Assembly: GCF_013450155.1 (NCBI RefSeq)
Contig: NZ_JACCKD010000010.1
Coordinates: forward strand, 62,001 to 126,000
Direction of reading: 5' to 3'
Source: Haloechinothrix aidingensis
GTDB lineage: Bacteria > Actinomycetota > Actinomycetes > Mycobacteriales > Pseudonocardiaceae
DNA length: 64,000 bases
In this document: one piece after another, positions 7,692-16,316 of the stretch
Position numbering within the stretch: position 1 is the first letter of the stretch
How the letters are laid out: every line of letters starts with the position of its first letter
Notes under the pieces: generated by a model
Told to the model about the DNA's origin: nothing
Databases searched by the model: none
What the model saw: only the letters and a program-made list of their open reading frames with translations
Made by a program: the position numbers and the translations under genes

Positions 7692-8876
7692 TCACCCCAG
7701 CATCCGTGCCGCGACATCCTTCTGCCGTTGCGCTATGCGTTCGGCCCACTCCTCACCGGTGACCCGCTGCCGCTCGTAGTACGGCAGCCGTTCCGGCAGC
7801 TCGTCGAACGCGAGAACCTCGACCTCGGGGCCGTCGGCGGGACCGAGGTCCCTGGCAAGCCGCTGCCAGCGGATCTGCAGGTACCCGCGGCTGTGCCCGG
7901 TCCGCTCGACCCAGTTGGCGAGCCCTGGGTCGCGCTCGCTGACCACGTAGCGGATCCTGCCGTCCGGGTCCACCCTGGCCTGGTCGGCAGTGAGGCTGGT
8001 CTGGTGGTTGATGTAGTCCAGGGAGATGTACCACATGCTGCCGAGCTGGAACCCCTGGTACGGGGCGTCCTCTTTGGAGGCCGCGGGAACGGTGATCACC
8101 ATGACCCGGTCGTCGTCCAGCTCGTAGTGGCCCACGGCGGAGTACTGCGTCGTGAGGCCGCCGGGTGTCGGCCGCGGTTCGGTCATGGTGTTGACCGGAA
8201 GGTGCAGGTAGTGCCATTCGGGAAAGGCGAGGAAGGTCTTGAGCCGGTTCACCAGCATCTTTCCCGCGACCTCGTAGCGCTTGGCAGTCAGCCGCGTGCT
8301 GGTCGGCTCGGGGGACGAGCCGAGGGTGTCGGCGCGGTGGATGCGGATCCGCCCGCTGCGCTCGGCGCTCCAGTCGCTGTAGGCCTCCCGCACCACCAGC
8401 ATGGCCGAGCCGGCGCCGAGGGTGACGTAGTTGCTCCTTCCCCTGCTCGGCTCCGGGCCGAACCGCACTTCATAGCTGCCGTCCGCGGCGATGTCGATGT
8501 CGCGGTCGTCGAACGCGGTGACGCTGTCCGGCGACTCCGCGGGGGTGTAGTCCCCGCCCAGCACCTGGAAGCTCAGATCGGCCGTGCTGCCGCGGGTACC
8601 CGTCACCACGTACTCGGCGTCGTCGCGCAGGTAGGCATGGAAGTACAGGGTGTCCGGGTTGTCCAGGCCGAGCTTGGTGTGCGGGCCGGTCGAGGTGACG
8701 AAGAACGGGAAGTCACGCTCGTAGGCCCAGGCCATCTGTAGCGACGCCCGGATACTGCCCGCGAGATAGTCGTATCCCTCGGCCAGGTCCTGCTCGGTAC
8801 GCACGTGCGGTGCGCTCTTGATGATCTCCTCGGCCTCGGCGACCGCATCCGCGAAAGGCTTGGTGACCACGGACAA
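7692..8876 (-). CDS. DUF1214-domain protein
   Basis: The 394-residue cytosolic-looking protein resembles DUF1214/DUF1254 proteins, whose biochemical function is unsettled. It is the first gene of the leftward operon with the SDR and sulfotransferase. A KstR-type palindrome lies 35-50 bp before its ATG, which suggests repression lifted by a sterol- or lipid-derived ligand. I see no signal peptide or membrane segment. The role is unknown; the context points to steroid-like or lipid substrates. Confidence 0.72.
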   Translation of the reverse strand: MSVVTKPFADAVAEAEEIIKSAPHVRTEQDLAEGYDYLAGSIRASLQMAWAYERDFPFFVTSTGPHTKLGLDNPDTLYFHAYLRDDAEYVVTGTRGSTADLSFQVLGGDYTPAESPDSVTAFDDRDIDIAADGSYEVRFGPEPSRGRSNYVTLGAGSAMLVVREAYSDWSAERSGRIRIHRADTLGSSPEPTSTRLTAKRYEVAGKMLVNRLKTFLAFPEWHYLHLPVNTMTEPRPTPGGLTTQYSAVGHYELDDDRVMVITVPAASKEDAPYQGFQLGSMWYISLDYINHQTSLTADQARVDPDGRIRYVVSERDPGLANWVERTGHSRGYLQIRWQRLARDLGPADGPEVEVLAFDELPERLPYYERQRVTGEEWAERIAQRQKDVAARMLG

Positions 8877-8910
8877 CTCCTCGGACCGGATGGCGTCGGA
8901 CGCACTGAGA

Positions 8911-8926
8911 CTAGAACGAGTTCTAG
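8911..8926. promoter_or_regulatory. KstR-type palindromic operator
   Basis: CTAGAAC-GA-GTTCTAG is a perfect 16-bp palindrome matching the TnnAACnnGTTnnA pattern known for the mycobacterial sterol-catabolism repressor KstR. It sits just before the DUF1214-SDR-sulfotransferase operon, where a repressor would block the promoter. The regulator gene is not in this window. Confidence 0.65.
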
Positions 8927-8933
8927 TGAATGG

Positions 8934-9413
8934 TCAATGCGCGACCTCCGCCCACCGGTTCGCCGTGAACCGCAGGCTCGGCATGTCGTCGAGCGAGTGG
9001 GTGAACTCGTAGATCCGCTCGTAGCCGGTCGCGGCGATCCGCCAGGCGCCATCGGAGCAGCGCCGGTAGCTGTCCTCGTAGTACGCGGCCCCGCGGATGA
9101 CCACGCGGTACTCGGTGGCGATCACCGTGTCCTCGAACGCCCACAGGCCCGTCGCGGTGTCCCCATCCACGGTGATCTCGGGATGTTTGGCCGCGTGCAC
9201 GGTGATGATGTCCGGCCCGAGGTTGTCCCGCATGAAGGCCACGATCGCGTCCCGCCCGTCGAGTTCGAGCGGCTCACCGAGCGCCTCCGTGCCGTAGCGG
9301 GCGACGGCATCCTCGGTGAACGTGTCACCGAGTTCGTCCCACCGCTTCAGGTCGATACAACGCAGGTACCTGTACTTTAAGTTGCGAATCCGTTCCAGGG
9401 TCGCTACATCCAT
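8934..9413 (-). CDS. SnoaL-like (NTF2-fold) protein
   Basis: This 159-residue protein has the SnoaL/NTF2-like cone fold signature, with an early IRNLKYRYLRCIDLKRWDEL helix, then FTEDAV and a C-terminal WRIAATGYERIYEF strand region. Such folds occur in polyketide cyclases, ketosteroid isomerase and limonene epoxide hydrolase relatives; the reaction here cannot be named. The ATG at 9413 is supported by the LERIRNLKYRYLR start. A KstR-type palindrome lies 33-48 bp upstream, so it probably shares control with the adjacent sulfotransferase operon. Confidence 0.78.
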   Translation of the reverse strand: MDVATLERIRNLKYRYLRCIDLKRWDELGDTFTEDAVARYGTEALGEPLELDGRDAIVAFMRDNLGPDIITVHAAKHPEITVDGDTATGLWAFEDTVIATEYRVVIRGAAYYEDSYRRCSDGAWRIAATGYERIYEFTHSLDDMPSLRFTANRWAEVAH

Positions 9414-9445
9414 ACCCCGAGCATCCCGCACTACTTGACCCAATA

Positions 9446-9461
9446 CAAGAACAAGTTCTAG
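9446..9461. promoter_or_regulatory. Second KstR-type palindrome, in the divergent promoter region
   Basis: The core AGAAC-AA-GTTCT (9448-9459) is a perfect palindrome and fits nnnAACnnGTTnnA, with one mismatch in the outer bases relative to the copy at 8911. It lies between the SnoaL-like gene (start 9413, leftward) and cysD (start 9543, rightward), so a bound repressor could affect both directions. Confidence 0.58.
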
Positions 9462-9542
9462 CTTCAGTTCATCCGGGGAGCTGTGCACGGCCCGATGAAG
9501 CAGTGGCCCCGGAGGACACCCAGAGCGGCGAACGGGAGCATC

Positions 9543-10457
9543 GTGACCGCGACAACCTACGAGCTCAGCCATCTGCACGCCCTCGAAGCCGAGGCGGTGC
9601 ACGTCTTTCGTGAGGTCGCGGCCACCTTCGAGCGTCCGGGCCTGCTGTTCTCCGGCGGCAAGGACTCCGTGGTCATGCTGCACCTCGCCACGAAGGCGTT
9701 CGCACCCGCCCCACTGCCCTTCCCCGTCGTGCATGTGGACACCGGCCACAACTTCGACGAGGTCATCTCCTTCCGCGATCGCCTGGTCTCCGAGCTCGGG
9801 CTCCGGCTGATCGTCGGTCGCGTGCAGGACGACATCGACGCCGGCCGCGCCGTCGAGGAGGCAGGCAACCCAGCGGGCCGCAACCGGCTGCAGTCCACCA
9901 CCCTGCTGCGGGTGATCACCGAGAACGGCCTCGGCGCGGTGTTCGGGGGCGCGCGCCGCGACGAGGAGAAGGCGCGGGCGAAGGAACGCGTGTTCAGCTT
10001 CCGGGACGAGTTCGGCCAGTGGGATCCGCGCAACCAGCGGCCCGAGCTGTGGCGCCTCTACAACGGCAGGCACCGGCCGGGCGAGCACATCCGCGTGTTC
10101 CCGCTGTCCAACTGGACGGAGCTGGACGTCTGGTCCTACATCCTCGCCGAGGACATCGAGCTGCCGGCGCTGTACTACGCCCATCAGCGCCCTGTGGTCC
10201 AGCGCGACGGCATGCTGCTGGCCCACACCCGGCACCTGACACTCCTGCCGGGCGAGGAACCGGAAACCGCCACGGTCCGCTTCCGCACCGTCGGCGACGC
10301 CACCTGCACCGGCTGCGTCGAGTCCACCGCCACCACCGCGCGGGAAGTGGTGGCCGAGGTCGCGGCTACCCGGGTCACCGAGCGGGGCGCCACGCGAGCC
10401 GACGACCGGATCTCCGAGGCAGGTATGGAGGACCGCAAGAGGGAAGGATACTTCTGA
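9543..10457 (+). CDS. cysD: Sulfate adenylyltransferase subunit 2 (CysD)
   Basis: CysD makes adenosine 5'-phosphosulfate from sulfate and ATP together with the CysN GTPase. The 304-residue protein has the PP-loop LLFSGGKDSVVML near its start, the LPFPVVHVDTGHNFDEVI motif, and the usual C-terminal region ending in EDRKREGYF. I chose the GTG at 9543; the frame extends upstream to 9483 without homology. The stop overlaps the cysNC start (TGATG), indicating translational coupling. Only the PAPS branch follows it here; no APS reductase is nearby. Confidence 0.95.
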   Translation: MTATTYELSHLHALEAEAVHVFREVAATFERPGLLFSGGKDSVVMLHLATKAFAPAPLPFPVVHVDTGHNFDEVISFRDRLVSELGLRLIVGRVQDDIDAGRAVEEAGNPAGRNRLQSTTLLRVITENGLGAVFGGARRDEEKARAKERVFSFRDEFGQWDPRNQRPELWRLYNGRHRPGEHIRVFPLSNWTELDVWSYILAEDIELPALYYAHQRPVVQRDGMLLAHTRHLTLLPGEEPETATVRFRTVGDATCTGCVESTATTAREVVAEVAATRVTERGATRADDRISEAGMEDRKREGYF

Positions 10458-12280
10458 TGTCCACCCAGCTGCTCCGGTTGGCGACCGCCGGAAGCGTCGA
10501 CGACGGCAAGTCCACCCTGATCGGCAGGCTGTTACACGACTCGAAAGCCGTCTTCACCGACCAGCTCGCCGCGGTGGCTCGCACCAGCGCCGAACGCGGC
10601 GCCGATCAACCCGACCTCGCGCTGCTGACCGACGGGTTGCGGGCCGAGCGCGAGCAGGGCATCACCATCGACGTCGCGTACCGCTACTTCGCTACGCCCA
10701 AGCGCAAGTTCATCATCGCCGACACGCCCGGGCACGTCCAGCACACCCGCAACATGGTCACCGGAGCGTCCACAGCGGATCTCGCGCTCGTGCTCGTCGA
10801 CGCGCGCAACGGCGTGCTCGAGCAATCCAAGCGGCACGCCTCCATCGCCAGCCTGCTCGGCATACCGCACCTGGTGGTGTGCGTGAACAAGATGGACCTC
10901 GTCGGCTTCTCGGAGGAACGCTTCGCCGAGATCCGCGAGGATTTCCGCCGCTTCGCGATGAAGCTGGACATTCACGACCTGAGCTTCGTGCCGATCTCGG
11001 CACTGCACGGCGACAACATCGTGCACCGCAGCACCGAGATGCCCTGGTACGAGGGAACGTCGCTGCTGCACCAGCTGGAGGAGGTGCACACCGCCTCCGA
11101 CCGCAACCTGATCGACGCGCGGCTCCCCGTCCAGTACGTGATCCGCGATGCGGACTTCCGCGGCTACGCCGGAACGATGGCAGGCGGCACGCTTCGCCCC
11201 GGCGACGAGGTCGCGGTTCTGCCGTCCGGCTTCACGTCCACGGTGCGGTCGGTCCGGGGCCCGGGCAACGTCGCACTCGACGAGGCGTTCGCCCCGCAGG
11301 CGGTCACCGTCCAGCTCGATGACGACATCGACATCAGCAGGGGTGACCTGATCTGCCGCCCGGGAAACCGACCCCACGTCGCCTCGGACGTCGACGCCAT
11401 GGTCTGCTGGCTGACCGAGCAGTCCGAGCTCACGCCGGGCAGCCGGTACGCCGTCCAGCACACCACCCGGTCCACGCGGGCCACCGTAGGGCAGCTCGAC
11501 TACCGCCTCGACATCGACTCGCTGCATCGCGACAAGACCGCGGAAGGGCTGGCGCTCAACGAGATCGGCCGCATCCGGATGCGCACGCAGCACCCGCTGC
11601 TGTTCGACCCGTACCGCCGCAACCGCGACACCGGCAGCTTCATCCTCGTCGACGAGGCCACAGACAACACGGTCGCGGCAGGCATGATCACCGGCCCGGC
11701 CGTGACCGGCTCCGACGTGGTGTGGCACTCGCCCGCCGTCACCCGGGAGCAACGGGCAACCACGGGCATGACCGTGTGGCTGACGGGGCTGTCCGGCTCC
11801 GGCAAGTCCGCGGTGGCGGCGGAGCTGGAACGCAGGCTGGTCGCATCAGGGCGGCCCGCCTACGTACTCGACGGGGACAACCTGCGGCACGGGCTCAACG
11901 CGGGGCTGGGCTTCACCGCCGCCGACCGGGCCGAGAACGTCCGCAGGGCGGGCGAGGTCGCCCGGCTGTTCGCCGACGCGGGCGTCGTCGCCGTGGTCTC
12001 GCTGATCAGCCCCTACCGCGAGGATCGTGACCGGGTGCGTGCCGCGCACGACGCCGACGGCCTGCCTTTCGTCGAGATCTTCGTGGACACCCCCGTGGAG
12101 ACCTGTGCCGAGCGCGACCCGAAGGGGATGTACGCCAAGGCGCGCGCGGGCGAGATCACCGGTTTCACCGGGATCGACGACCCGTACGAGGCGCCCCGCA
12201 CCCCGGATCTCGTGCTACGCCCCGAGGACGGCGACGCGGCCACCCAGGCCGCCATCCTGCTCGAGTACCTGGAACGATGA
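10457..12280 (+). CDS. cysNC: Bifunctional sulfate adenylyltransferase subunit 1 / APS kinase (CysNC)
   Basis: The 607-residue fusion begins with an EF-Tu-like GTPase (CysN): P-loop GSVDDGKST near residue 11, DTPGH and NKMD motifs, then translation-factor beta barrels. From about residue 435 it is an APS kinase (CysC) with GLSGSGKS near 442, DGDNLRHGL, and a C-terminal DPYEAP motif. It therefore drives APS synthesis and phosphorylates APS to PAPS, the donor for sulfotransferases. It overlaps cysD upstream and cysQ downstream (ATGA), so the three are one translational unit. Confidence 0.95.
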   Translation: MSTQLLRLATAGSVDDGKSTLIGRLLHDSKAVFTDQLAAVARTSAERGADQPDLALLTDGLRAEREQGITIDVAYRYFATPKRKFIIADTPGHVQHTRNMVTGASTADLALVLVDARNGVLEQSKRHASIASLLGIPHLVVCVNKMDLVGFSEERFAEIREDFRRFAMKLDIHDLSFVPISALHGDNIVHRSTEMPWYEGTSLLHQLEEVHTASDRNLIDARLPVQYVIRDADFRGYAGTMAGGTLRPGDEVAVLPSGFTSTVRSVRGPGNVALDEAFAPQAVTVQLDDDIDISRGDLICRPGNRPHVASDVDAMVCWLTEQSELTPGSRYAVQHTTRSTRATVGQLDYRLDIDSLHRDKTAEGLALNEIGRIRMRTQHPLLFDPYRRNRDTGSFILVDEATDNTVAAGMITGPAVTGSDVVWHSPAVTREQRATTGMTVWLTGLSGSGKSAVAAELERRLVASGRPAYVLDGDNLRHGLNAGLGFTAADRAENVRRAGEVARLFADAGVVAVVSLISPYREDRDRVRAAHDADGLPFVEIFVDTPVETCAERDPKGMYAKARAGEITGFTGIDDPYEAPRTPDLVLRPEDGDAATQAAILLEYLER

Positions 12281-13014
12281 ACTCCGACATCGGACTCGCC
12301 ATCGACCTGGCCGAGCGCGCGGGTACGCTGCTCCGCGAGCTGCGCGGAAGCGGCGCCACCGAGCTCGGCGCGCGCGGCGACGCGAGCGCCGATGCCTTCC
12401 TGCTCGACCAGCTCGCACGCGCCCGTCCCGCCGACGCGGTGCTGTCCGAGGAGTCCGCAGACGACCCGGCACGCCTCGGGGCCGACAGGGTGTGGATCAT
12501 CGACCCGCTCGACGGCACGAGGGAGTACGCCCAACCGCACCGCACCGACTGGGCCGTGCACGTCGCGTTGTGGGAACGCGGCAGGGAGATCACCGCTGCC
12601 GCGGTCGCCGTCCCCGCCCTCGACGTCGTGTACAGCAGCGGCGACAGCCTCCGCAGGAGCACGGCAGCATCCGAACCCGGGTCGCCGCGGATCGCGGTGA
12701 GCGAGTCCCGGCCGCCGGCCTGTGCCGGGTCCCTGGTGACCGACCTGGGCGGCACGCTCGTACCGATGGGCTCGGCAGGCGCGAAGGCCGCTGCCGTGCT
12801 GCGCGGCGACGTCGACGCGTTCGTGCACGCCGGCGGCCAGTACGAATGGGACTCGGCGGCCCCTGCGGGCGTCGCCGCGCACGCCGGGCTGCACGCCTCC
12901 CGCATCGACGGCAGCACGCTGCGCTACAACCGGCCCGACCCGTACCTGCCGGACGTACTCATCTGCCGGCCCGAGCTGGCCGGGCCGATCATGGCGAGTA
13001 TCCGGCGCGGATAA
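12277..13014 (+). CDS. cysQ: 3'(2'),5'-bisphosphate nucleotidase (CysQ)
   Basis: This 245-residue inositol-monophosphatase-fold enzyme has the metal-binding WIIDPLDGTREY motif and a C-terminal YEWDSAAPAGVAAHAG signature. CysQ hydrolyses PAP, the by-product of sulfotransferases, to AMP and phosphate, so it relieves product inhibition. The ATG overlaps the cysNC stop. Donor synthesis and by-product removal in one operon beside a sulfotransferase indicate that sulfation, not only cysteine synthesis, is served. Confidence 0.9.
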   Translation: MNSDIGLAIDLAERAGTLLRELRGSGATELGARGDASADAFLLDQLARARPADAVLSEESADDPARLGADRVWIIDPLDGTREYAQPHRTDWAVHVALWERGREITAAAVAVPALDVVYSSGDSLRRSTAASEPGSPRIAVSESRPPACAGSLVTDLGGTLVPMGSAGAKAAAVLRGDVDAFVHAGGQYEWDSAAPAGVAAHAGLHASRIDGSTLRYNRPDPYLPDVLICRPELAGPIMASIRRG

Positions 13015-13020
13015 CCGCCC

Positions 13021-13045
13021 TGCCGGTGCACGACCTCGACCGGCA
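13021..13045. terminator. Weak bidirectional hairpin between cysQ and the lipoprotein gene
   Basis: TGCCGGT and ACCGGCA form a 7-bp stem around an 11-base loop in the 48-bp gap between convergent genes. No T-tract follows; termination is inferred from position. Confidence 0.35.
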
Positions 13046-13062
13046 TGGCCCTGGCCGAGCCC

Positions 13063-13560
13063 TCAGTAGCCGGAGTCGCTCCCGGGCATCTGATGGATGG
13101 CGTTGCCACTGGGGGCGACCACCCACCAGGCGTCGTTGACGCCCTGACCCTTCAGATCGCCGGGCCCGGCGTCCTCCGCGTAGTAGTACAGCGGCCAGTC
13201 GTTGTAGGTCGCCTGCACCGTCCCGTCCGGGCGCTCGATCGTATCGAGACGCTCGGCTTGGACGCCTTCGCCCGCCTCGGCCTCGCCCTCGAGGATCGGC
13301 CACGCCTTCAGGCAGTCGTCCTCGCACGCGCTCGTGCCCGACGAGTCCTCGGTGAACAGGTACAGCGTGTTTCCCTGGCCGTCGGTGAGGATCGTGCCGA
13401 CCTCCGAGTCGGATGTGACGACGGTGGATTCCGCGGACTCCGCACCCTCCTGCTGGGTTCCCGGGTCCGTGCCGTTGCCGTCCCCACCACACGCGCCGAG
13501 CGCCGCGGTCAGTGCTGCCGCGGACAGCACGCCCACGACGCTGCTCCTCCAGCGGTTCAT
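13063..13560 (-). CDS. Secreted-repeat lipoprotein (COG4315-like)
   Basis: The 165-residue protein has a lipoprotein signal ending LGAC (Cys24), an acidic linker, and two tandem modules of the actinobacterial 'secreted repeat' type: GTILTDGQGNTLYLFTED, a CEDDCLKAWP motif, and YNDWPLYYYAEDAGPGD. Such lipoproteins sit on the outer face of the membrane; their function is not established, although electron transfer or ligand binding is often suggested. The ATG at 13560 follows GGAGGA. Confidence 0.85.
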   Translation of the reverse strand: MNRWRSSVVGVLSAAALTAALGACGGDGNGTDPGTQQEGAESAESTVVTSDSEVGTILTDGQGNTLYLFTEDSSGTSACEDDCLKAWPILEGEAEAGEGVQAERLDTIERPDGTVQATYNDWPLYYYAEDAGPGDLKGQGVNDAWWVVAPSGNAIHQMPGSDSGY

Positions 13561-14046
13561 GATCGTCCTCCATGCGATGCGGAGCATACGGCGGCCGGTC
13601 GGCACGGACGCCGTGCGCGGGTATCGGAGGCCTTCGGCCACACCCACCCGAACTCACTCAACGACGTTAGAACCCCGCGGGGATCCGGGCAACTCGGACG
13701 AGCGCCGCGATCGGACCGGGGTCGCTCCCCGCCGTCCATCCCGGCACCGCGTGCCTCGCCGGGGATCGATCGGCACGGGCCGGCACCCGATACTGACGTG
13801 CCTCATCGGTTCCCGCAGCTGCCGTACGAACACCATGGTGGTCGGCCACGGCTCCAGGTGCCGGCCCGTACCGCGGCTTGCGCGGGCGACATCGCCCGGC
13901 GACGTCAGCGGCCCCGGCAGCACCGGGGGAACGACCCCGCGAATCACCCTGCCGAACGTCGTCACGTGCCGATGGCCGCCACCTGTCAGGGGGTCGCGGC
14001 ACAATCGGGAACGCAGCCCCCGTCGACTACACAGGTGGAGCCATCA
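13561..14046. other. Intergenic region, no gene seen
   Basis: This 486-bp gap separates the divergent lipoprotein and DinB-like genes. Several open frames cross it, but none has a start with a ribosome binding site and plausible composition. It must contain both promoters. A CCCCGCGGGG palindrome lies near 13674; I cannot assign it a role. Confidence 0.5.
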
Positions 14047-14556
14047 ATGACCAGCGCAGACTTGCTCACCGACGCGTTCGGCCGGATCCGGGAGGCCGTG
14101 CACGAGGCCGTCGGCGGCCTCCCCGCCGAGACGCTGAACGCGCGTATCGACAGCGAGGCCAACTCGATCACCTGGCTGGTGTGGCACCTGACCCGGGTGC
14201 AGGACGACCACATCGCCGATGCCGCGGGGTTCGAGCAGGTGTGGACCGCACACGGGTGGTCGCACCGGTTCGGCTTGGCACTGCCGGACGAATCCATCGG
14301 ATACGGGCACACCAGCGAGGACGTGGCCGCCGTGCGGGTGGACTCGCCGAAGCTGCTCACCGGCTATCACGACGCGGTGCACGAGCAGACCGTCGCGTTC
14401 GTCTCCGGCCTGGCCGATGCCGACCTGGCGCAGGTCATCGACGAAGGCTGGGACCCCCCGGTGACGCTCGGCGTGCGACTGGTCAGCGTGATCGGCGACG
14501 ACCTGCAGCACGCGGGCCAGGCCGCCTTCCTGAGGGGTTTGCTGTCGCGGCGGTGA
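14047..14556 (+). CDS. DinB-like / DUF664 family protein
   Basis: The 169-residue protein has the four-helix-bundle pattern of DinB/YfiT relatives, with metal-ligand candidates His in LVWHLTRVQDDH and His in DDLQHAGQAAFLRGL near the C-terminus. In actinobacteria this superfamily includes mycothiol-dependent transferases, so a thiol-S-transferase role is possible but not shown. The ATG at 14047 follows GGTGGAG. It stands alone between non-coding gaps. Confidence 0.82.
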   Translation: MTSADLLTDAFGRIREAVHEAVGGLPAETLNARIDSEANSITWLVWHLTRVQDDHIADAAGFEQVWTAHGWSHRFGLALPDESIGYGHTSEDVAAVRVDSPKLLTGYHDAVHEQTVAFVSGLADADLAQVIDEGWDPPVTLGVRLVSVIGDDLQHAGQAAFLRGLLSRR

Positions 14557-14764
14557 GCACGGCGCGCTCCGTGGGTGTCGTGAGCCGGTCGAGCGGGTAG
14601 CCCGGACGTACGGACCGGTGCGGGAGGTACCGCCATGCGTCACGACCCGAGGCTCACGGGCGGCACGGCGGTACGTATGTGCCAGGCGTTCCCGTCCGGT
14701 GCGACACCGAACGGCGGCCGCGACGCGAGCCGGTTCGGCGTGGTCGACGCAGCGAGGGGCGGAG

Positions 14765-14938
14765 ATGAGGACATACGAGAACCCGGGAGAGCTCGATCAG
14801 GCGGAACTCGCCGAGCGGGCACACGACGTCGGCATCGACGACACAGCGCACCTCAACCCCCAGGAGCTCGTCGAGGCGGTTCGCCAGCAGGAGCCCGACG
14901 GGCAGGACGGCGCGGAGCGTCCGCTGAGCGCCACCTGA
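14765..14938 (+). CDS. 57-residue Rho-N/SAP-like micro-protein
   Basis: The short protein reads as one helix-extended-helix unit, LDQAELAERAHDVGIDD then LNPQELVEAVRQ, which resembles the N-terminal domain of transcription terminator Rho and other small nucleic-acid binding domains. The tail is charged and polar. The ATG at 14765 follows GGGGCGGAG. No partner gene is evident; the downstream oxidoreductase starts 76 bases later. A nucleic-acid binding role is inferred from the pattern only. Confidence 0.55.
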   Translation: MRTYENPGELDQAELAERAHDVGIDDTAHLNPQELVEAVRQQEPDGQDGAERPLSAT

Positions 14939-15014
14939 CCCGGTAGCCTGCCGGAATGGTCGAGGCAACCACGGCACGTGACGGACCCGCCCGGCGACAG
15001 CCGAGGAACGCGCG

Positions 15015-16193
15015 ATGCGCGTCGCGGTGATCGGCGCCGGAGTCGTCGGCGCGGCCGTAGCCAGGGACCTGGCGGTGCGGGGCGCGACGGTGACCGTCTT
15101 CGAGCAGCGGCATCCGGGCGACGGGACGTCCGGGACGTCGTTCGCGTGGCTCAACTCGCACGACAAACACCCTGAGATCTACCACCGGCTCAATGTCGAG
15201 GGATGCCTCGAGCACGCACGGCTCGCGGCCGGCTTCCCCGGTGGAGCCCCGTGGTACTTCCCCACCGGCAACGTCGCGTGGGCGGGTGACCCGGAAGGCC
15301 GTGCCACGCTCGAACGCCGGGTAACACGGCTCGACCGGCTCGGTTACCCGTGTCGCTGGGTCACTCACGACGAGGTCGGCCGCCTCGAACCCGATGTGCG
15401 CGTGCCGGAGGATGTCGAGCGGATCGCCTACTTCCCCGGCGAGGGGCACGTGCTACCCGCGGTGCTGCTTGCCCACCTGCTCGGCCAGGCCCGCGAGTGC
15501 GGCGCACGGTTGCTCTTCCCGGCCGTGGTCACCGCGGTGGAACCGCACCAGCGGGGAGTCGACGTGCGTCTCGACGGCGGCGAGAGCCACCGGTTCGACC
15601 GGGTCATCAGTTGCGCGGGCCGGTGGACCGAGGCGCTCGTGGCCACCGCGGATCGCACCGTGCCCATGGCCGAGGCCACCCAGCCGGGTGGCGCGAATCT
15701 GGGGCTGCTCGCCTACACGCGTCCGCTACCGGTGCGGCTGTCTCGCGTGCTGACCACACCGCGCCTCAACGTCCGCCCCGACGGGGGCGGACGTCTGGTC
15801 ATGCAGGGACTCGACCTGGACGCCGGCACCGAAGCCGACCCGGCAGCCGTCGGCGACGCCGCTGCCCCACCCGCGGACACCCTGATCCAGCGGCTCGGCG
15901 AGGTCCTCGCCGGCGGGGAGTTCGCCACGATCGAAGCGCTGCGCGTGGGGCGACGGGCACTGCCCGCCGATGGGCTCACGGTCGCCGGCTTCGCCGACGG
16001 CGAGACACGGCGTTTCTACGTCATCGCCACGCACAGCGGAATCACACTGGCGCCACTGCTGGCCCGGCTGGCCGCGGGTGAGGTGCTGGACGAGCAGGCG
16101 TCGCCGCTACTCGCGAGTTTCCGGCCGGACCGCTTCCGGCACGCAGCCGGTACCGGACCGGTCACACCCGCCCGGCGACCCGGCGAGCAGTAG
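15015..16193 (+). CDS. FAD-dependent oxidoreductase (DAO family)
   Basis: The 392-residue protein opens with the dinucleotide-binding motif VIGAGVVGAAVA (residues 5-16), followed by an acidic residue in VTVFEQR, and ends with a FYVIATHSGITLAPLL segment typical of the D-amino-acid oxidase/glycine oxidase (DadA-like) family. It probably oxidises an amine or amino acid with FAD. The substrate cannot be named. It begins 76 bases after the micro-protein gene on the same strand. Confidence 0.82.
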   Translation: MRVAVIGAGVVGAAVARDLAVRGATVTVFEQRHPGDGTSGTSFAWLNSHDKHPEIYHRLNVEGCLEHARLAAGFPGGAPWYFPTGNVAWAGDPEGRATLERRVTRLDRLGYPCRWVTHDEVGRLEPDVRVPEDVERIAYFPGEGHVLPAVLLAHLLGQARECGARLLFPAVVTAVEPHQRGVDVRLDGGESHRFDRVISCAGRWTEALVATADRTVPMAEATQPGGANLGLLAYTRPLPVRLSRVLTTPRLNVRPDGGGRLVMQGLDLDAGTEADPAAVGDAAAPPADTLIQRLGEVLAGGEFATIEALRVGRRALPADGLTVAGFADGETRRFYVIATHSGITLAPLLARLAAGEVLDEQASPLLASFRPDRFRHAAGTGPVTPARRPGEQ

Positions 16194-16243
16194 AGCCGTC
16201 CGGCTGCCGCACCCACTCCGACGGGCCCGGCCCGTGCTCCTCC

Positions 16244-16271
16244 TGGACATACCGAACGGGTGTTCTATACT
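16244..16271 (+). promoter_or_regulatory. Promoter with embedded LexA-like (SOS) box
   Basis: A -35 candidate TGGACA (16244-16249) and a -10 TATACT (16266-16271) are separated by 16 bases. The spacer holds CGAAC-GGGT-GTTCT (16253-16266), one mismatch from the actinobacterial SOS box CGAACnnnnGTTCG. A LexA dimer there would cover the promoter of the gene at 16317. Both elements are visible; regulation is inferred. Confidence 0.55.
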
Positions 16272-16316
16272 CTGGCGCGGCCAACGTACCCATCCGGCGA
16301 GGAGACGACAACCACT

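Noticed and set aside
10019-12280. A cysNC with about 146 extra N-terminal residues
   Set aside because: The extra part overlaps cysD in another frame; the ATG at 10457 gives the exact CysN N-terminus.
13654-14004. Open frames on both strands in the 13561-14046 gap
   Set aside because: No ribosome binding site, no domain, and Arg/Pro-heavy composition typical of random high-GC frames.
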